NCBI GenBank assembly: GCA_022763825.1
Contig: JALEQX010000004.1
Coordinates: 1-48,587 of the forward strand
Direction: 5' to 3'
Origin: Oscillospiraceae bacterium
GTDB lineage: Bacteria > Bacillota > Clostridia > Oscillospirales > Acutalibacteraceae
Length of the DNA: 48,587 bases
Below, piece by piece: positions 40,837 to 48,587 of this stretch. Under the pieces are notes generated by a model. That model saw only the letters and a list, made by a program, of their open reading frames with translations, had not been told where the DNA came from and ran no database searches. Each line of letters opens with the position of its first letter. Position 1 is the first letter of the stretch. The position numbers and the translations under genes are program-made.

Positions 40837-40953
40837 GAATTATTTTTTTGCAGTGGTTAGTGTTCAGCGGTCAGCGGTCAGTATTACGCAGTTTCTGACT
40901 GCTGCATGCTGCCTGCTGTCCGCTGCAATAATTTACGGACGTAAATTATTGCT
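40837..40953. repeat. Composite REP-like repeat
   Basis: CAGTGGTTAGTGTTCAGCGG, the block GTCAGTATTACGCAGTTTCT, then CTGCATGCTGCCTGCTGTCC and the hairpin AATAATTTACG/CGTAAATTATT. The stop codon of the OppA-like gene (40946-40948) lies inside the hairpin arm. Confidence 0.75.
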
Positions 40954-42556
40954 TTATTTTTCCGTTTATAAAATATACTTCGCTCTGTGACAGTGCGTAA
41001 ATTCCCGAAACCGAAGAATTCAGAACAAAATAGCTGTTCTGCGTAAGCACCGGGAGCAGAACGCAGTCGTCTATGAGTTTCTGTTCGAGCTGTTTATATA
41101 TTTCGATTTTCGCCTGCGCGCCGTTCGCCGTTCTTACCGAATCGAAAAGCGCGTCATAGCTTTCGCTTTTATATCCCATTAAATTCGACGACGATTCCGA
41201 CGTAAATCCGCCGAGCATCGCATAAACTTTATTTGACGAATACGAAACGGGGCAGAACGCAATCTGATAACTGCCGTTTTTGACCTGCGCCGTTACGTTT
41301 TCGAGCGTATCTGTCTTTATTTTTACGTCCGTTCCGAGCGCCTTCTGCCACTTCTGAATCTGAAGCTTTACCTGCGGGGCAAAATCCTCGGTTGTCAGAA
41401 CCGTCACGGCGGCGGAGTCAAGTTCCGCATTTTTTAATCCGAGATTGTACAGCTCCGAGGCTTTGGTTTCGCTATACTCGTTCATTTTCGGCGTAAATTC
41501 GTACGACGGGGTCATGTATGTGCTCGAAATTCTCGACGTTTTTTCAAAATACGCGCTGTCGGGTTTTATCACCGACGGGTCGTATGCGTATGTGAATGCG
41601 GTTCGTATCGATTCGTTTTTTATGTACGAATCGTTTAAATTAAAACAGTATGCCCAAACCGTGTCGGAAAACGCTGTCGACATAAATTTCTTTTCGTTAT
41701 TTAACTGTCTGTTGAACGTCTGAGCGGAAACGAATCCGCCGTCGTATTTTTCACCCTTTATTTTCTGCGAGGCGGTTTCCTCATCGCAGTTTAAGTAAAT
41801 GTAAACGTTGTCGGGGCTTACCTCGTTTTCGCCCTTATAGTCGTCATTAGAAGTAATGAGAACGTATGCGTCCTCAGAAAACGTGTAGACGAAAAACGGA
41901 CCGTTGCACAGCATGTATTCGAGCGCAAGACCGTATCTGCCGGAGCAGGCGTTGAAAAACGTCTCATTGCACGGCATGGCGGCGGGGCGCGTCAGCGCGT
42001 AGAGAAGGTCGGAATCAGCGTATTCAAGCGTTATTTCGAGAACGGTATCGGAAACGGCTCTGACTCCCAGTTCCTGAGGGTTCATCTGTCCGTCGGTTAT
42101 TTTCGACGCATTTTTTATTGAATTAAAAAGCGACGCGTCGGGGCTTTGCGTCGTCGGGTCGACGACTCGTCTTAATGCGAAAACAAAGTCGTTTGCCGTG
42201 ACGGACGGGGCAAAATTCTCACCGAGTTTATCGCCCAGTTTTTTCTGCGCGGTTTTCGTGACGTGCCATTTTGCATCGGGGCGCAGTGTGAACGTGTACG
42301 TAAGCCCATCTGATGACACGTCCGTTTTTTCGGCGGCGCCGGGCTGAATGTCCCCGTTTTCGTCGAGTCTGACGAGTCCCTCAAAACAGTTTGCCGATAT
42401 GATTCGCTCCGCCGTCGAGTCGGCAATCTGCGGGTCGAGGTACTGTGCGTTGTCGCTTACGGGATAGTAGAACGTGACCGACTCCGATTTTGAGCACGAG
42501 GCGAATATGCAGACAATTATTATTAATGATAAAATAAGTGAAATGACGCGTTTCAT
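40946..42556 (-). CDS. Solute-binding lipoprotein, SBP_bac_5 (OppA-like)
   Basis: This 536-aa lipoprotein has a signal with a lipobox ending FASC (Cys near residue 20) and a family 5 solute-binding domain. Features include YLDPQIADSTAERIISANCFEGLVRLDENG near the start and WHVTKTAQKKLG further on. It probably binds oligopeptides. No permease or ATPase gene is adjacent, so it depends on a transporter encoded elsewhere. The ATG at 42556 is preferred: the upstream in-frame ATG at 42580 lacks a ribosome binding site. Confidence 0.85.
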   Translation of the reverse strand: MKRVISLILSLIIIVCIFASCSKSESVTFYYPVSDNAQYLDPQIADSTAERIISANCFEGLVRLDENGDIQPGAAEKTDVSSDGLTYTFTLRPDAKWHVTKTAQKKLGDKLGENFAPSVTANDFVFALRRVVDPTTQSPDASLFNSIKNASKITDGQMNPQELGVRAVSDTVLEITLEYADSDLLYALTRPAAMPCNETFFNACSGRYGLALEYMLCNGPFFVYTFSEDAYVLITSNDDYKGENEVSPDNVYIYLNCDEETASQKIKGEKYDGGFVSAQTFNRQLNNEKKFMSTAFSDTVWAYCFNLNDSYIKNESIRTAFTYAYDPSVIKPDSAYFEKTSRISSTYMTPSYEFTPKMNEYSETKASELYNLGLKNAELDSAAVTVLTTEDFAPQVKLQIQKWQKALGTDVKIKTDTLENVTAQVKNGSYQIAFCPVSYSSNKVYAMLGGFTSESSSNLMGYKSESYDALFDSVRTANGAQAKIEIYKQLEQKLIDDCVLLPVLTQNSYFVLNSSVSGIYALSQSEVYFINGKIKQ

Positions 42557-42649
42557 ATATAAATAATCTCTCGAATTCATAGTTTGATTAAATTATAGCA
42601 GAGATTTTATGCGTTTTCCATAAGGAATGTTAATTTTTTTGAAAATCTA

Positions 42650-42678
42650 TTAACTTTTAATATTTTATTTGATATAAT
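42650..42678 (+). promoter_or_regulatory. Sigma-A promoter
   Basis: TTAACT-17-TATAAT, directly before the GGTGAT ribosome binding site of rmuC. Confidence 0.5.
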
Positions 42679-42699
42679 TAAACTCGGTGATATGTGAAA

Positions 42700-43980
42700 A
42701 TGCAGACTTTACTCTATATTTTATCGGCTTTAGCCGTCATCGCGGTTATACTTCTTGTTATTTTGATTATAAAAGTGACGCGTTTGTCCTCTGATAAAAA
42801 TGATTCGGAGCTTAAGGAACTTTCGGTCAAGTCCGATGTTATTTTAAAATCCATAGGCAATGAGTCGGCGAGAGTCGGAAATGAGGTTAAAAACGTATCG
42901 GAGTCGGTAAACGCGAAACTTGCCGACGTGACAAAGGCAAATTACGACTCTCAGCTCGCGCTTACGAAACTCGTTACGAATTCGCTTAACGAAATGAGCG
43001 AATTAAACAGAAACCAGAATGAAAAAAACACCGAGAAAATCGAACGTTCGCTTGATAAAATGCGCGAGAATAACGAAAAGAAACTCGACGAAATGCGCGC
43101 TACCGTCGACGAAAAACTGACCGCAACGCTTACGAAGAGACTTGATTCGTCGTTCAAAACGGTGTCCGACCAGCTTTCGAACGTGTATAAATCGCTCGGC
43201 GAAATGCAGGAACTCTCGGGCGGAATCACAAATTTAAATAAACTGTTCACAAACGTAAAAACGCGCGGAACGTGGGCGGAGTATCAGCTCGGAGCGATTC
43301 TGGACAGCGTTATTCCGAATATGTACGTCACAAATTACAGCGCAAGGGACGGCGCGGGAGTCGTCGAATTCGCGGTCAAAATTCCGTCATCCGATTCTAA
43401 GAAAATCACGTACATGCCGATAGATTCGAAATTCCCGACAGAAGACTATGTCAGACTGTGCGAATTAAGCGAATCGGGCGACGTGCAGGGCGTCGAAAAC
43501 GCGAGAAAAGCGCTCGAAAAAAGAGTTATCGACGAAGCGAAAACAGTATCAAAATACATAAACGAACCCGACACAACTCCGTTTGCCGTTATGTACCTTG
43601 CGACGGAGGGACTTTACGCCGAAATAGCTTCGTCAAAAAATATGCTTTTAGAGAGAATTCAGAACGAATTCAGAGTAATTATCGCAGGCCCCTCGACCGT
43701 GACCGCGCTTTTAAGCTCGCTTGCCGTGGGATTCAGAACCGCCGCCATAAACGAAAAGGCGAGCGAGATAAGGGAAATTCTCTCTGCCGTAAAGAAGCAG
43801 TATGAGACATTTGACAAGGTGCTCAATTCAGTCAAGAAAAAACTTGAATCCGTTGACAAAGAAATAGACAACGCGGTTTCGAGAAACAATATTATTAATA
43901 GAAAACTTAAAAATGTCGAAGATATCGACGCGGACAGAGCCGACAGACTTCTGTTCGGGAATACGGAGGTTGAATTATGA
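42700..43980 (+). CDS. rmuC: DNA recombination protein RmuC
   Basis: This 426-aa protein has an N-terminal membrane anchor (about 4-22), a long coiled coil (about 40-180), and a C-terminal nuclease-like domain with GTWAEYQLGAIL and IDSKFPTEDY. It ends in a second coiled coil (NEKASEIREILSAVKKQYETFDKVL). RmuC limits inversions at short inverted repeats and is predicted to act as a nuclease. The ATG follows GGTGAT by 8 bases; a GTG two codons earlier is possible. The gene overlaps the GH3 gene by 4 bases. Confidence 0.9.
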   Translation: MQTLLYILSALAVIAVILLVILIIKVTRLSSDKNDSELKELSVKSDVILKSIGNESARVGNEVKNVSESVNAKLADVTKANYDSQLALTKLVTNSLNEMSELNRNQNEKNTEKIERSLDKMRENNEKKLDEMRATVDEKLTATLTKRLDSSFKTVSDQLSNVYKSLGEMQELSGGITNLNKLFTNVKTRGTWAEYQLGAILDSVIPNMYVTNYSARDGAGVVEFAVKIPSSDSKKITYMPIDSKFPTEDYVRLCELSESGDVQGVENARKALEKRVIDEAKTVSKYINEPDTTPFAVMYLATEGLYAEIASSKNMLLERIQNEFRVIIAGPSTVTALLSSLAVGFRTAAINEKASEIREILSAVKKQYETFDKVLNSVKKKLESVDKEIDNAVSRNNIINRKLKNVEDIDADRADRLLFGNTEVEL

Positions 43981-46418
43981 AACATTCAGACATCATCTCA
44001 CAGATGACTCTCGAGGAAAAAGCGTCTTTCTGCGACGGCGCGGATTTCTGGAATCTGCAAAGCTGTGAAAGACTCGGTATTAAAAGCATAATGGTTACCG
44101 ACGGCCCTCACGGACTCAGAAAGAAAAAAGAGAAAAAGGATCCCGGCGAACTTATGAGTTCGAACCCCGCAACATGCTTCCCGACTGCAGTTACGACCGC
44201 GGCTTCGTGGGATCCCGACCTTATTTACGAAATGGGACAGGCTCTCGGCGAGGAGTGCCTTGAGGAAAAGGTTTCCGTCCTTTTGGGACCGGGCGCAAAC
44301 ATGAAGAGAAGCCCCCTGTGCGGAAGAAACTTCGAATATTTCTCGGAGGATCCTTATCTTGCGGGTAAAATGGCGGCTTCGTTTATCAACGGCGTTCAGT
44401 CAAAGGGTATCGGCACGTCGTTAAAGCATTTCGCCGCGAACAGCCAGGAGTGCAGACGTATGACGGTTGATTCAGTCGTCGACGAGAGAGCGCTGAGAGA
44501 GATTTATCTCACCGCTTTCGAAATTGCGGTAAAAGAGGCTCAGCCGTGGACTGTCATGAACGCTTATAACAGATTGAACGGAACGTACTGCGCCGAGAAC
44601 AAATGGCTTCTTTCCGACGTTCTTAAAAAGGAATGGGGCTTTAAGGGAATCGTAGTCACCGACTGGGGTGCGGAGAACGACAGAGTCGAGGGACTCAAAG
44701 CCGGTCAGGAGCTCGAAATGCCCACGTCCTCGGGCAGGGGAGCAAAACAGATATGCGAAGCTGTCAGAAACGGAAAACTTGACGAGAAAATTCTCGACGA
44801 AGCGGTTGACGCGGTTCTCGATTTGATTATAAGAGGAAACGAGAATAAACGCGATTATAAATTCGATAAGAAAGAGCATCACGCGCTCGCAAGAAAGATC
44901 GCCGGAAATTCGATGGTTCTTCTTAAAAACGAGGATAATATTCTTCCTCTTAAAAAGAATTTGAAATACGCCGTTATCGGCGAAATGGCGAAATCTCCCC
45001 GCTATCAGGGCGCGGGCAGTTCGCTTATAAATCCCCTTAAAATAGACAATGCGTTCGACGAGCTTATGGACAACGGCGTTTCAATGACATACTGCGCGGG
45101 CTATGACAAAAAGAGCGACAGACCCGACGACGTTCTCATAGGCGAGGCTGTCGCGGCTGCGAGAAACGCCGATATCGCAGTAATTTTCGCGGGTCTTACC
45201 GAGACTTATGAGGCAGAGGGCTTTGACAGAAGCCACATCAGTCTGCCCGAAAGCCATGACGAGCTTATCCGCGAGGTTGCGAAGGTGAATAAAAATACGG
45301 TTGTCGTTCTCTCGGGCGGTTCGCCCGTAACCATGCCGTGGCTTTCTGACGTTAAAGCCGTTCTCAACGGTTATCTCGGCGGCGAAGCCGGAGGCAGCGC
45401 GGTTGTCGATATCCTTTTGGGCAAGGTCAACCCCTCGGGCAAGCTTGCCGAAACGTATCCCTGCATGCTTGCGGACGTTCCGTGCGTAAATTACTTCCCC
45501 GGCACGACCGTTACGACCGAGTACAGGGAGAGTGTTTATATCGGTTACAGATATTACGACACGGCGAAGAAGGATGTTCTGTTCCCATTCGGCTACGGAC
45601 TTTCGTACACGACGTTTGAATATTCCGATTTAAAACTTTCTAAGAAAAAGATAAAAGATACCGATACTCTCAAGGTATCGTTTAAAATTAAGAATACGGG
45701 TTCCGCCGCGGGTGCCGAAATCGCGCAGGTTTACGTAAGCGATGTTGACAGCACGATATTCCGTCCCGAAAAGGAATTAAAGGGCTTTAAGAAGGTATTT
45801 TTAAATCCCGGCGAGGAGACGACGGTTGAAATTGAGCTTGACAAGAGAAGCTTCGCGTTTTATAACGTTCTCGTCCATGACTGGTGCGTAGAGAGCGGTG
45901 ATTTCGTAATCAAAGTCGGCGCTTCGAGCCGTGACATTAAGTTAGAGGGCAAGGTTAACGTTTCGGCTCAAGAGGTTGAAATCCCCGACTACCGTCAGAG
46001 CGCGCCCCAGTATTACACCGCAGACGTAAGAAACGTTCCCGACTCACAGTTTGAGGCGGTTCTCGGCAGACCCATCCCCGCAAATAAGAGAGACAATGCC
46101 TCGGAGCTTGACCTTACCTCGACTCTCGAGGACGCGAACTTCACAAAGCAGGGTAAGTTCGTAAACAACGTTATCGATAAGGCGGTCAATACGTTCCTCT
46201 CCTCCGACGACGCGAACCGCGGTATGATAAAGGCTATGGCTCTCCAGATCCCGATAAGAAACTTTATCTCCATGAGCATGGGCGTGTTCTCGGACACGAT
46301 GGCGCAGGGACTCCTTGACATACTCAACGGAAAAGGAACCGTAAAGGGAATTGCAAGGATTTGCTCGGGACTCGGCAATGCGCTTAAAAACATGAAGAAT
46401 TTGTTCAATTCGATTTGA
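43977..46418 (+). CDS. Glycoside hydrolase family 3 beta-glucosidase
   Basis: This 813-aa enzyme cleaves terminal beta-linked sugars. The N-terminal barrel has MVTDGPHGLR, the KH pair at 150-151, and the nucleophile Asp229 in GIVVTDWGAENDR. The alpha/beta sandwich (about 330-540) has EAEGFDRSHISLPE, and a fibronectin III-like domain follows (about 590-665). The last 130 residues (about 680-813) are an extra helical segment not part of the minimal family. There is no signal peptide, so it acts on imported oligosaccharides. Its start overlaps the rmuC stop, so it is read from the same mRNA although the functions differ. Confidence 0.93.
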   Translation: MKHSDIISQMTLEEKASFCDGADFWNLQSCERLGIKSIMVTDGPHGLRKKKEKKDPGELMSSNPATCFPTAVTTAASWDPDLIYEMGQALGEECLEEKVSVLLGPGANMKRSPLCGRNFEYFSEDPYLAGKMAASFINGVQSKGIGTSLKHFAANSQECRRMTVDSVVDERALREIYLTAFEIAVKEAQPWTVMNAYNRLNGTYCAENKWLLSDVLKKEWGFKGIVVTDWGAENDRVEGLKAGQELEMPTSSGRGAKQICEAVRNGKLDEKILDEAVDAVLDLIIRGNENKRDYKFDKKEHHALARKIAGNSMVLLKNEDNILPLKKNLKYAVIGEMAKSPRYQGAGSSLINPLKIDNAFDELMDNGVSMTYCAGYDKKSDRPDDVLIGEAVAAARNADIAVIFAGLTETYEAEGFDRSHISLPESHDELIREVAKVNKNTVVVLSGGSPVTMPWLSDVKAVLNGYLGGEAGGSAVVDILLGKVNPSGKLAETYPCMLADVPCVNYFPGTTVTTEYRESVYIGYRYYDTAKKDVLFPFGYGLSYTTFEYSDLKLSKKKIKDTDTLKVSFKIKNTGSAAGAEIAQVYVSDVDSTIFRPEKELKGFKKVFLNPGEETTVEIELDKRSFAFYNVLVHDWCVESGDFVIKVGASSRDIKLEGKVNVSAQEVEIPDYRQSAPQYYTADVRNVPDSQFEAVLGRPIPANKRDNASELDLTSTLEDANFTKQGKFVNNVIDKAVNTFLSSDDANRGMIKAMALQIPIRNFISMSMGVFSDTMAQGLLDILNGKGTVKGIARICSGLGNALKNMKNLFNSI

Positions 46419-46432
46419 TTGAATAACAAATA

Positions 46433-46463
46433 CCGCCCGCATGCAGTTTCAGCATGCGGGCGG
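46433..46463. terminator. Perfect hairpin between convergent genes
   Basis: CCGCCCGCATGC pairs perfectly with GCATGCGGGCGG. The T-run is weak on both sides, so it may act as a bidirectional block. Confidence 0.5.
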
Positions 46464-46470
46464 CAGTATT

Positions 46471-47565
46471 TCATAAAGAAATAATTTTTTTCTTATTTTC
46501 TTTTGCAAATTCGCTTAAGGTATAGGAACGTATTCTTTCATTTACGATATTCGGGATTAAGAATCCGTTTGAGACAAGGGCTGCGCATCGGTTTATTATT
46601 GTTTTATTCGTAACGGACAACTGTTTGCTCAATTCGATAGGTGTGAACTGTGTTATATTATTCTTTAAAAGATATATAAGCAGTTCCTTTTCCTTTACAT
46701 TGAGAAACGACAGACTGCCCGACAGCGTATCTTCGGCGGATTTTTGAGATATTTCGCGTACTTTCTCGGAATATAATCCGACCATTCGCAGAAAATAATT
46801 TATCCATATCTCGGGGTGAGGCGGGTTTTCCCTGCCCGAATAATACAGCGCGGGAAGCCCCATCTGCAATGACGAATAGTATTCGTCCGGGTCGTATGCA
46901 AAATATTCCTCGAGCGAGCCGATACCGTTGAATCCGTAGCCGTTCAAATCGAGAATGTACCCGGACATAAGTCTTGCCGTTCTGCCGTTGCCGTCCTCAA
47001 ACGGGTGTATCGTTACAAGCTGATAATGTACGACAGCGGAGACTATCAGCGGGTGGTCGTCCGTCGTGTTTACATAGTCGACAAGTTCATCGAGAAGCGG
47101 GTCGATATCGCAGTACTCGGGCGGAATATAATCGGGCTTCCCGGTTTGAGAATCGTATACCGCGAACAGCACTCCCGGAGGCATTTCACCTCTTAGTCCG
47201 ATTTTTTCTTTCGACGCGCCTTTTTCGACAACTGCCTGAACTTCAAGTATCAGGTCTTTTGAAAACGGCTCTCTTTTTTTCAGTTTTCCTTCGAGCAGAT
47301 TCAGCGCGAGAAAGTAATTTCTGACCTCCTGTTCGGGTTTCAGAAAATGCTTGTGTCCGTCGCTTTCCATGGCTTTGTTCGCCTGTTCCTCACTTAGGGG
47401 GTTGCCCTCTATTTTATTGGACGCATAGGAACTTTTTTTCTTTGAATTTTTTCTGAGCCTGTTTTCCGTGATTTTCGGGAGTATGGTATTTTTTATTAAA
47501 AAGCGGTTTTCGTCAACGGCGGATATGGCTTTTAATATATCGTTTGTCAATGTAACTTTTATCAT
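46471..47565 (-). CDS. Fic-family protein (adenylyltransferase fold)
   Basis: This 364-aa protein has the Fic motif HPFEDGNGRTAR with His187. The self-inhibitory helix motif lies near the N-terminus (SNKIEGN, Ser49-Glu53-Gly54), as in the group with an N-terminal inhibitory helix. The C-terminal winged helix (about 290-364) could bind DNA. Fic proteins AMPylate or otherwise modify target proteins; no target can be read here. AAAGGACT precedes the ATG. Single gene, no antitoxin gene alongside, consistent with in-built inhibition. Confidence 0.88.
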   Translation of the reverse strand: MIKVTLTNDILKAISAVDENRFLIKNTILPKITENRLRKNSKKKSSYASNKIEGNPLSEEQANKAMESDGHKHFLKPEQEVRNYFLALNLLEGKLKKREPFSKDLILEVQAVVEKGASKEKIGLRGEMPPGVLFAVYDSQTGKPDYIPPEYCDIDPLLDELVDYVNTTDDHPLIVSAVVHYQLVTIHPFEDGNGRTARLMSGYILDLNGYGFNGIGSLEEYFAYDPDEYYSSLQMGLPALYYSGRENPPHPEIWINYFLRMVGLYSEKVREISQKSAEDTLSGSLSFLNVKEKELLIYLLKNNITQFTPIELSKQLSVTNKTIINRCAALVSNGFLIPNIVNERIRSYTLSEFAKENKKKIISL

Positions 47566-47670
47566 TCAATCAGTCCTTTTATACATTATATTTTACACCG
47601 AATGATAAAAAAAATCCACTGGAATTTCACTATTTTTTCACTATTTTTTCACTGTTTCATTTTCTGAGAT

Positions 47671-47706
47671 AAAAAACGGAGCCGTCAAAGCAATCGACGG
47701 CTCCGT
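47671..47706 (-). terminator. Rho-independent terminator
   Basis: ACGGAGCCGTC pairs with GACGGCTCCGT, then a T-run on the minus strand. Confidence 0.8.
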
Positions 47707-47745
47707 AAATTCTAATTATAAATTACGGTTTTGTTGTCATTCAGA

Positions 47746-48587
47746 TCAAGAGAATATCCATCCGAATATTCTGAGGAAAGATATTATTTTCAATATAATC
47801 AGGCGGATTTGGCGGATCAGATATTCGAACCCGCTGCCGTTTACGGTTATTTCAATTTCGGAGCTTACTCCGCTGTCGGGATCGGTTACGGTTACTGTCG
47901 CAGTGCCCTTGCCGACGGCGAGAAGCGTGATTTGATTAGCGATCTGAGCCCATTCCGGGTCTGACGGTTCGATAACGTATACGACGTTTTCATCCGAGCT
48001 TGTTACCTCGAGATTTTTAAAATGTATGCTCGAGCTAAGGGGTCTCAAATAAGCATTGAGATATATTTCCTCTCCGACGAAAATTTTATTTACATCTTCG
48101 AAATGCGAGAGGTACAGCTCGATTTTTTCGGGAGCTATCGACCATGCATTGTCCGTGATCGTAACGGTGTGCGGGATAAATTCGTCGGTTATATCATAAT
48201 GTCCGCACTCCTCGGGTTCTTCATTATATTTGTATGCGATTGATGTTATTATATACTCTTTGCCTTTTTCGAGGTAATAGCTGTAATTGCCGAAGCACGT
48301 ATAATTTTCGTCGATTTCGAGCTGCGACTCTTCAATATACACAAATTTATACGAATCACTGTCGTCGGCATCGGTTATACCATTCCGAATTCGATAACGC
48401 TTGAACGGAAATTATAGTAATCGCTCTTATCGGGGATAAAGGTATACTCCTCGTCCTTTTTGTCAAAATTGAGAACGGAGGAACCCGTTATCGTTTTTCC
48501 GTCCTCTGCGGAAGCGGTAAAGCATACCGCGAACGACATGAGCATAAGCAGGGAGAGCATAATTGATGTCACGCGTTTAAAAGAAGT
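47746..48587 (-). pseudogene. Frameshifted secreted protein with Big_2-like domain, 5' end outside window
   Basis: Two minus-strand reading frames together read as one protein. The upstream frame (48587 down to 48375) gives a signal peptide (hydrophobic LLMLMSFAVCFTASA) and a beta-rich start; it stops soon after EFGMV. The downstream frame (to 47746) continues with a Big_2-like domain (EVTSSDENVVYVI, LLAVGKGTATVTVTDPDSG) and an amphipathic tail rich in Ile/Leu/Phe. A single missing base after GAATTCGG near 48381 would restore GNGITDADDS and join them. It may be a real mutation or an assembly error. The start codon lies beyond the right edge. Confidence 0.65.

Noticed and set aside
46471-47565. 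Fic protein as part of a two-gene toxin-antitoxin pair
   Set aside because: No small antitoxin gene flanks it and the inhibitory motif is inside the same protein, so self-inhibition is the simpler reading.
1-48587. CRISPR array, tRNA or rRNA genes, integrase or transposase genes
   Set aside because: No regularly spaced short repeats, no cloverleaf-like sequences and no recombinase motifs were found on either strand by eye.

Overview
The window looks like a chromosomal segment of a spore-forming, anaerobic gut-type clostridium (Oscillospiraceae/Ruminococcaceae-like). The evidence is a run of Firmicutes markers: the CIRCE-controlled hrcA-grpE-dnaK-dnaJ operon, the yabP-yabQ-divIC-yabR sporulation/division cluster, AGGAGG-type ribosome binding sites, lactate dehydrogenase, and secreted proteins carrying dockerin-like repeats. 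The standard genetic code applies. No tRNA, rRNA, CRISPR array, prophage or complete insertion sequence was seen.

Layout. 1-7 kb: the tail of a possible LysR-type regulator, a TVP38-type membrane protein, an AlbA_2/HATPase regulator, a PAP2 phosphatase, an MFS permease, a small two-helix membrane protein inside a nest of inverted repeats, and an alpha/beta hydrolase. 7.5-10.7 kb: a membrane-inserted M28 peptidase and an ABC exporter. 10.8-15.9 kb: an operon of an unrecognised 594-aa protein, a GH38 alpha-mannosidase and a DUF6270 protein. 16-17.6 kb: Hsp20 under CIRCE, then a DUF4430 protein behind a probable cobalamin riboswitch. 17.7-23.5 kb: an NlpC/P60-dockerin protein, two membrane-anchored proteins of unknown function, and Ldh. 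23.6-25.9 kb: a maturase-like cluster (HPr-kinase-like, radical SAM/SPASM, PqqD). 26-28.3 kb: a Gfo/Idh/MocA oxidoreductase and a sugar-phosphate isomerase-like protein. 29.2-34.1 kb: the heat-shock operon. 34.3-35.5 kb: an AAA/DUF4143 ATPase between 42-bp direct repeats. 35.7-37.3 kb: yabP-yabQ-divIC-yabR. 37.6-39.4 kb: a dockerin-bearing candidate protease inhibitor coupled to a dockerin-bearing papain-like protease. 39.5-48.6 kb: DUF1015, an orphan OppA-like lipoprotein, RmuC, a GH3 beta-glucosidase, a Fic protein, and a frameshifted surface protein.

The most striking finding lies between the genes. Three diverged copies of one RNA-coding module (about 6.93-7.25, 20.81-21.13 and 28.34-28.84 kb) each hold a 20-24 residue hydrophobic peptide with a strong ribosome binding site. 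Each also has a TTTACA-17-TAAAHT-like sense promoter followed by a 5' stem-loop, a long-range 5'-3' pairing, and a perfect TTGACA-17-TATAAT promoter on the opposite strand. That antisense promoter drives an RNA of about 80-86 nt that ends at a terminator overlapping the last toxin codons. This is the layout of a type I toxin-antitoxin system with a 3'-overlapping antisense antitoxin. A second repeat of about 130 bp lies within 80 bp of every copy. One copy carries a 160-bp MITE-like hairpin, flanked by TA, in its toxin leader.

Two gene pairings are also worth noting. The HprK-like/radical SAM/PqqD trio overlaps like a single translation unit and looks like a peptide-modification system, but no precursor was found. 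The candidate inhibitor and cysteine protease are translationally coupled and share a dockerin module, which suggests they are deployed together on the cell surface. Dispersed A/T-only hairpins beginning exactly at stop codons appear to serve as home-made 3' ends in this genome.
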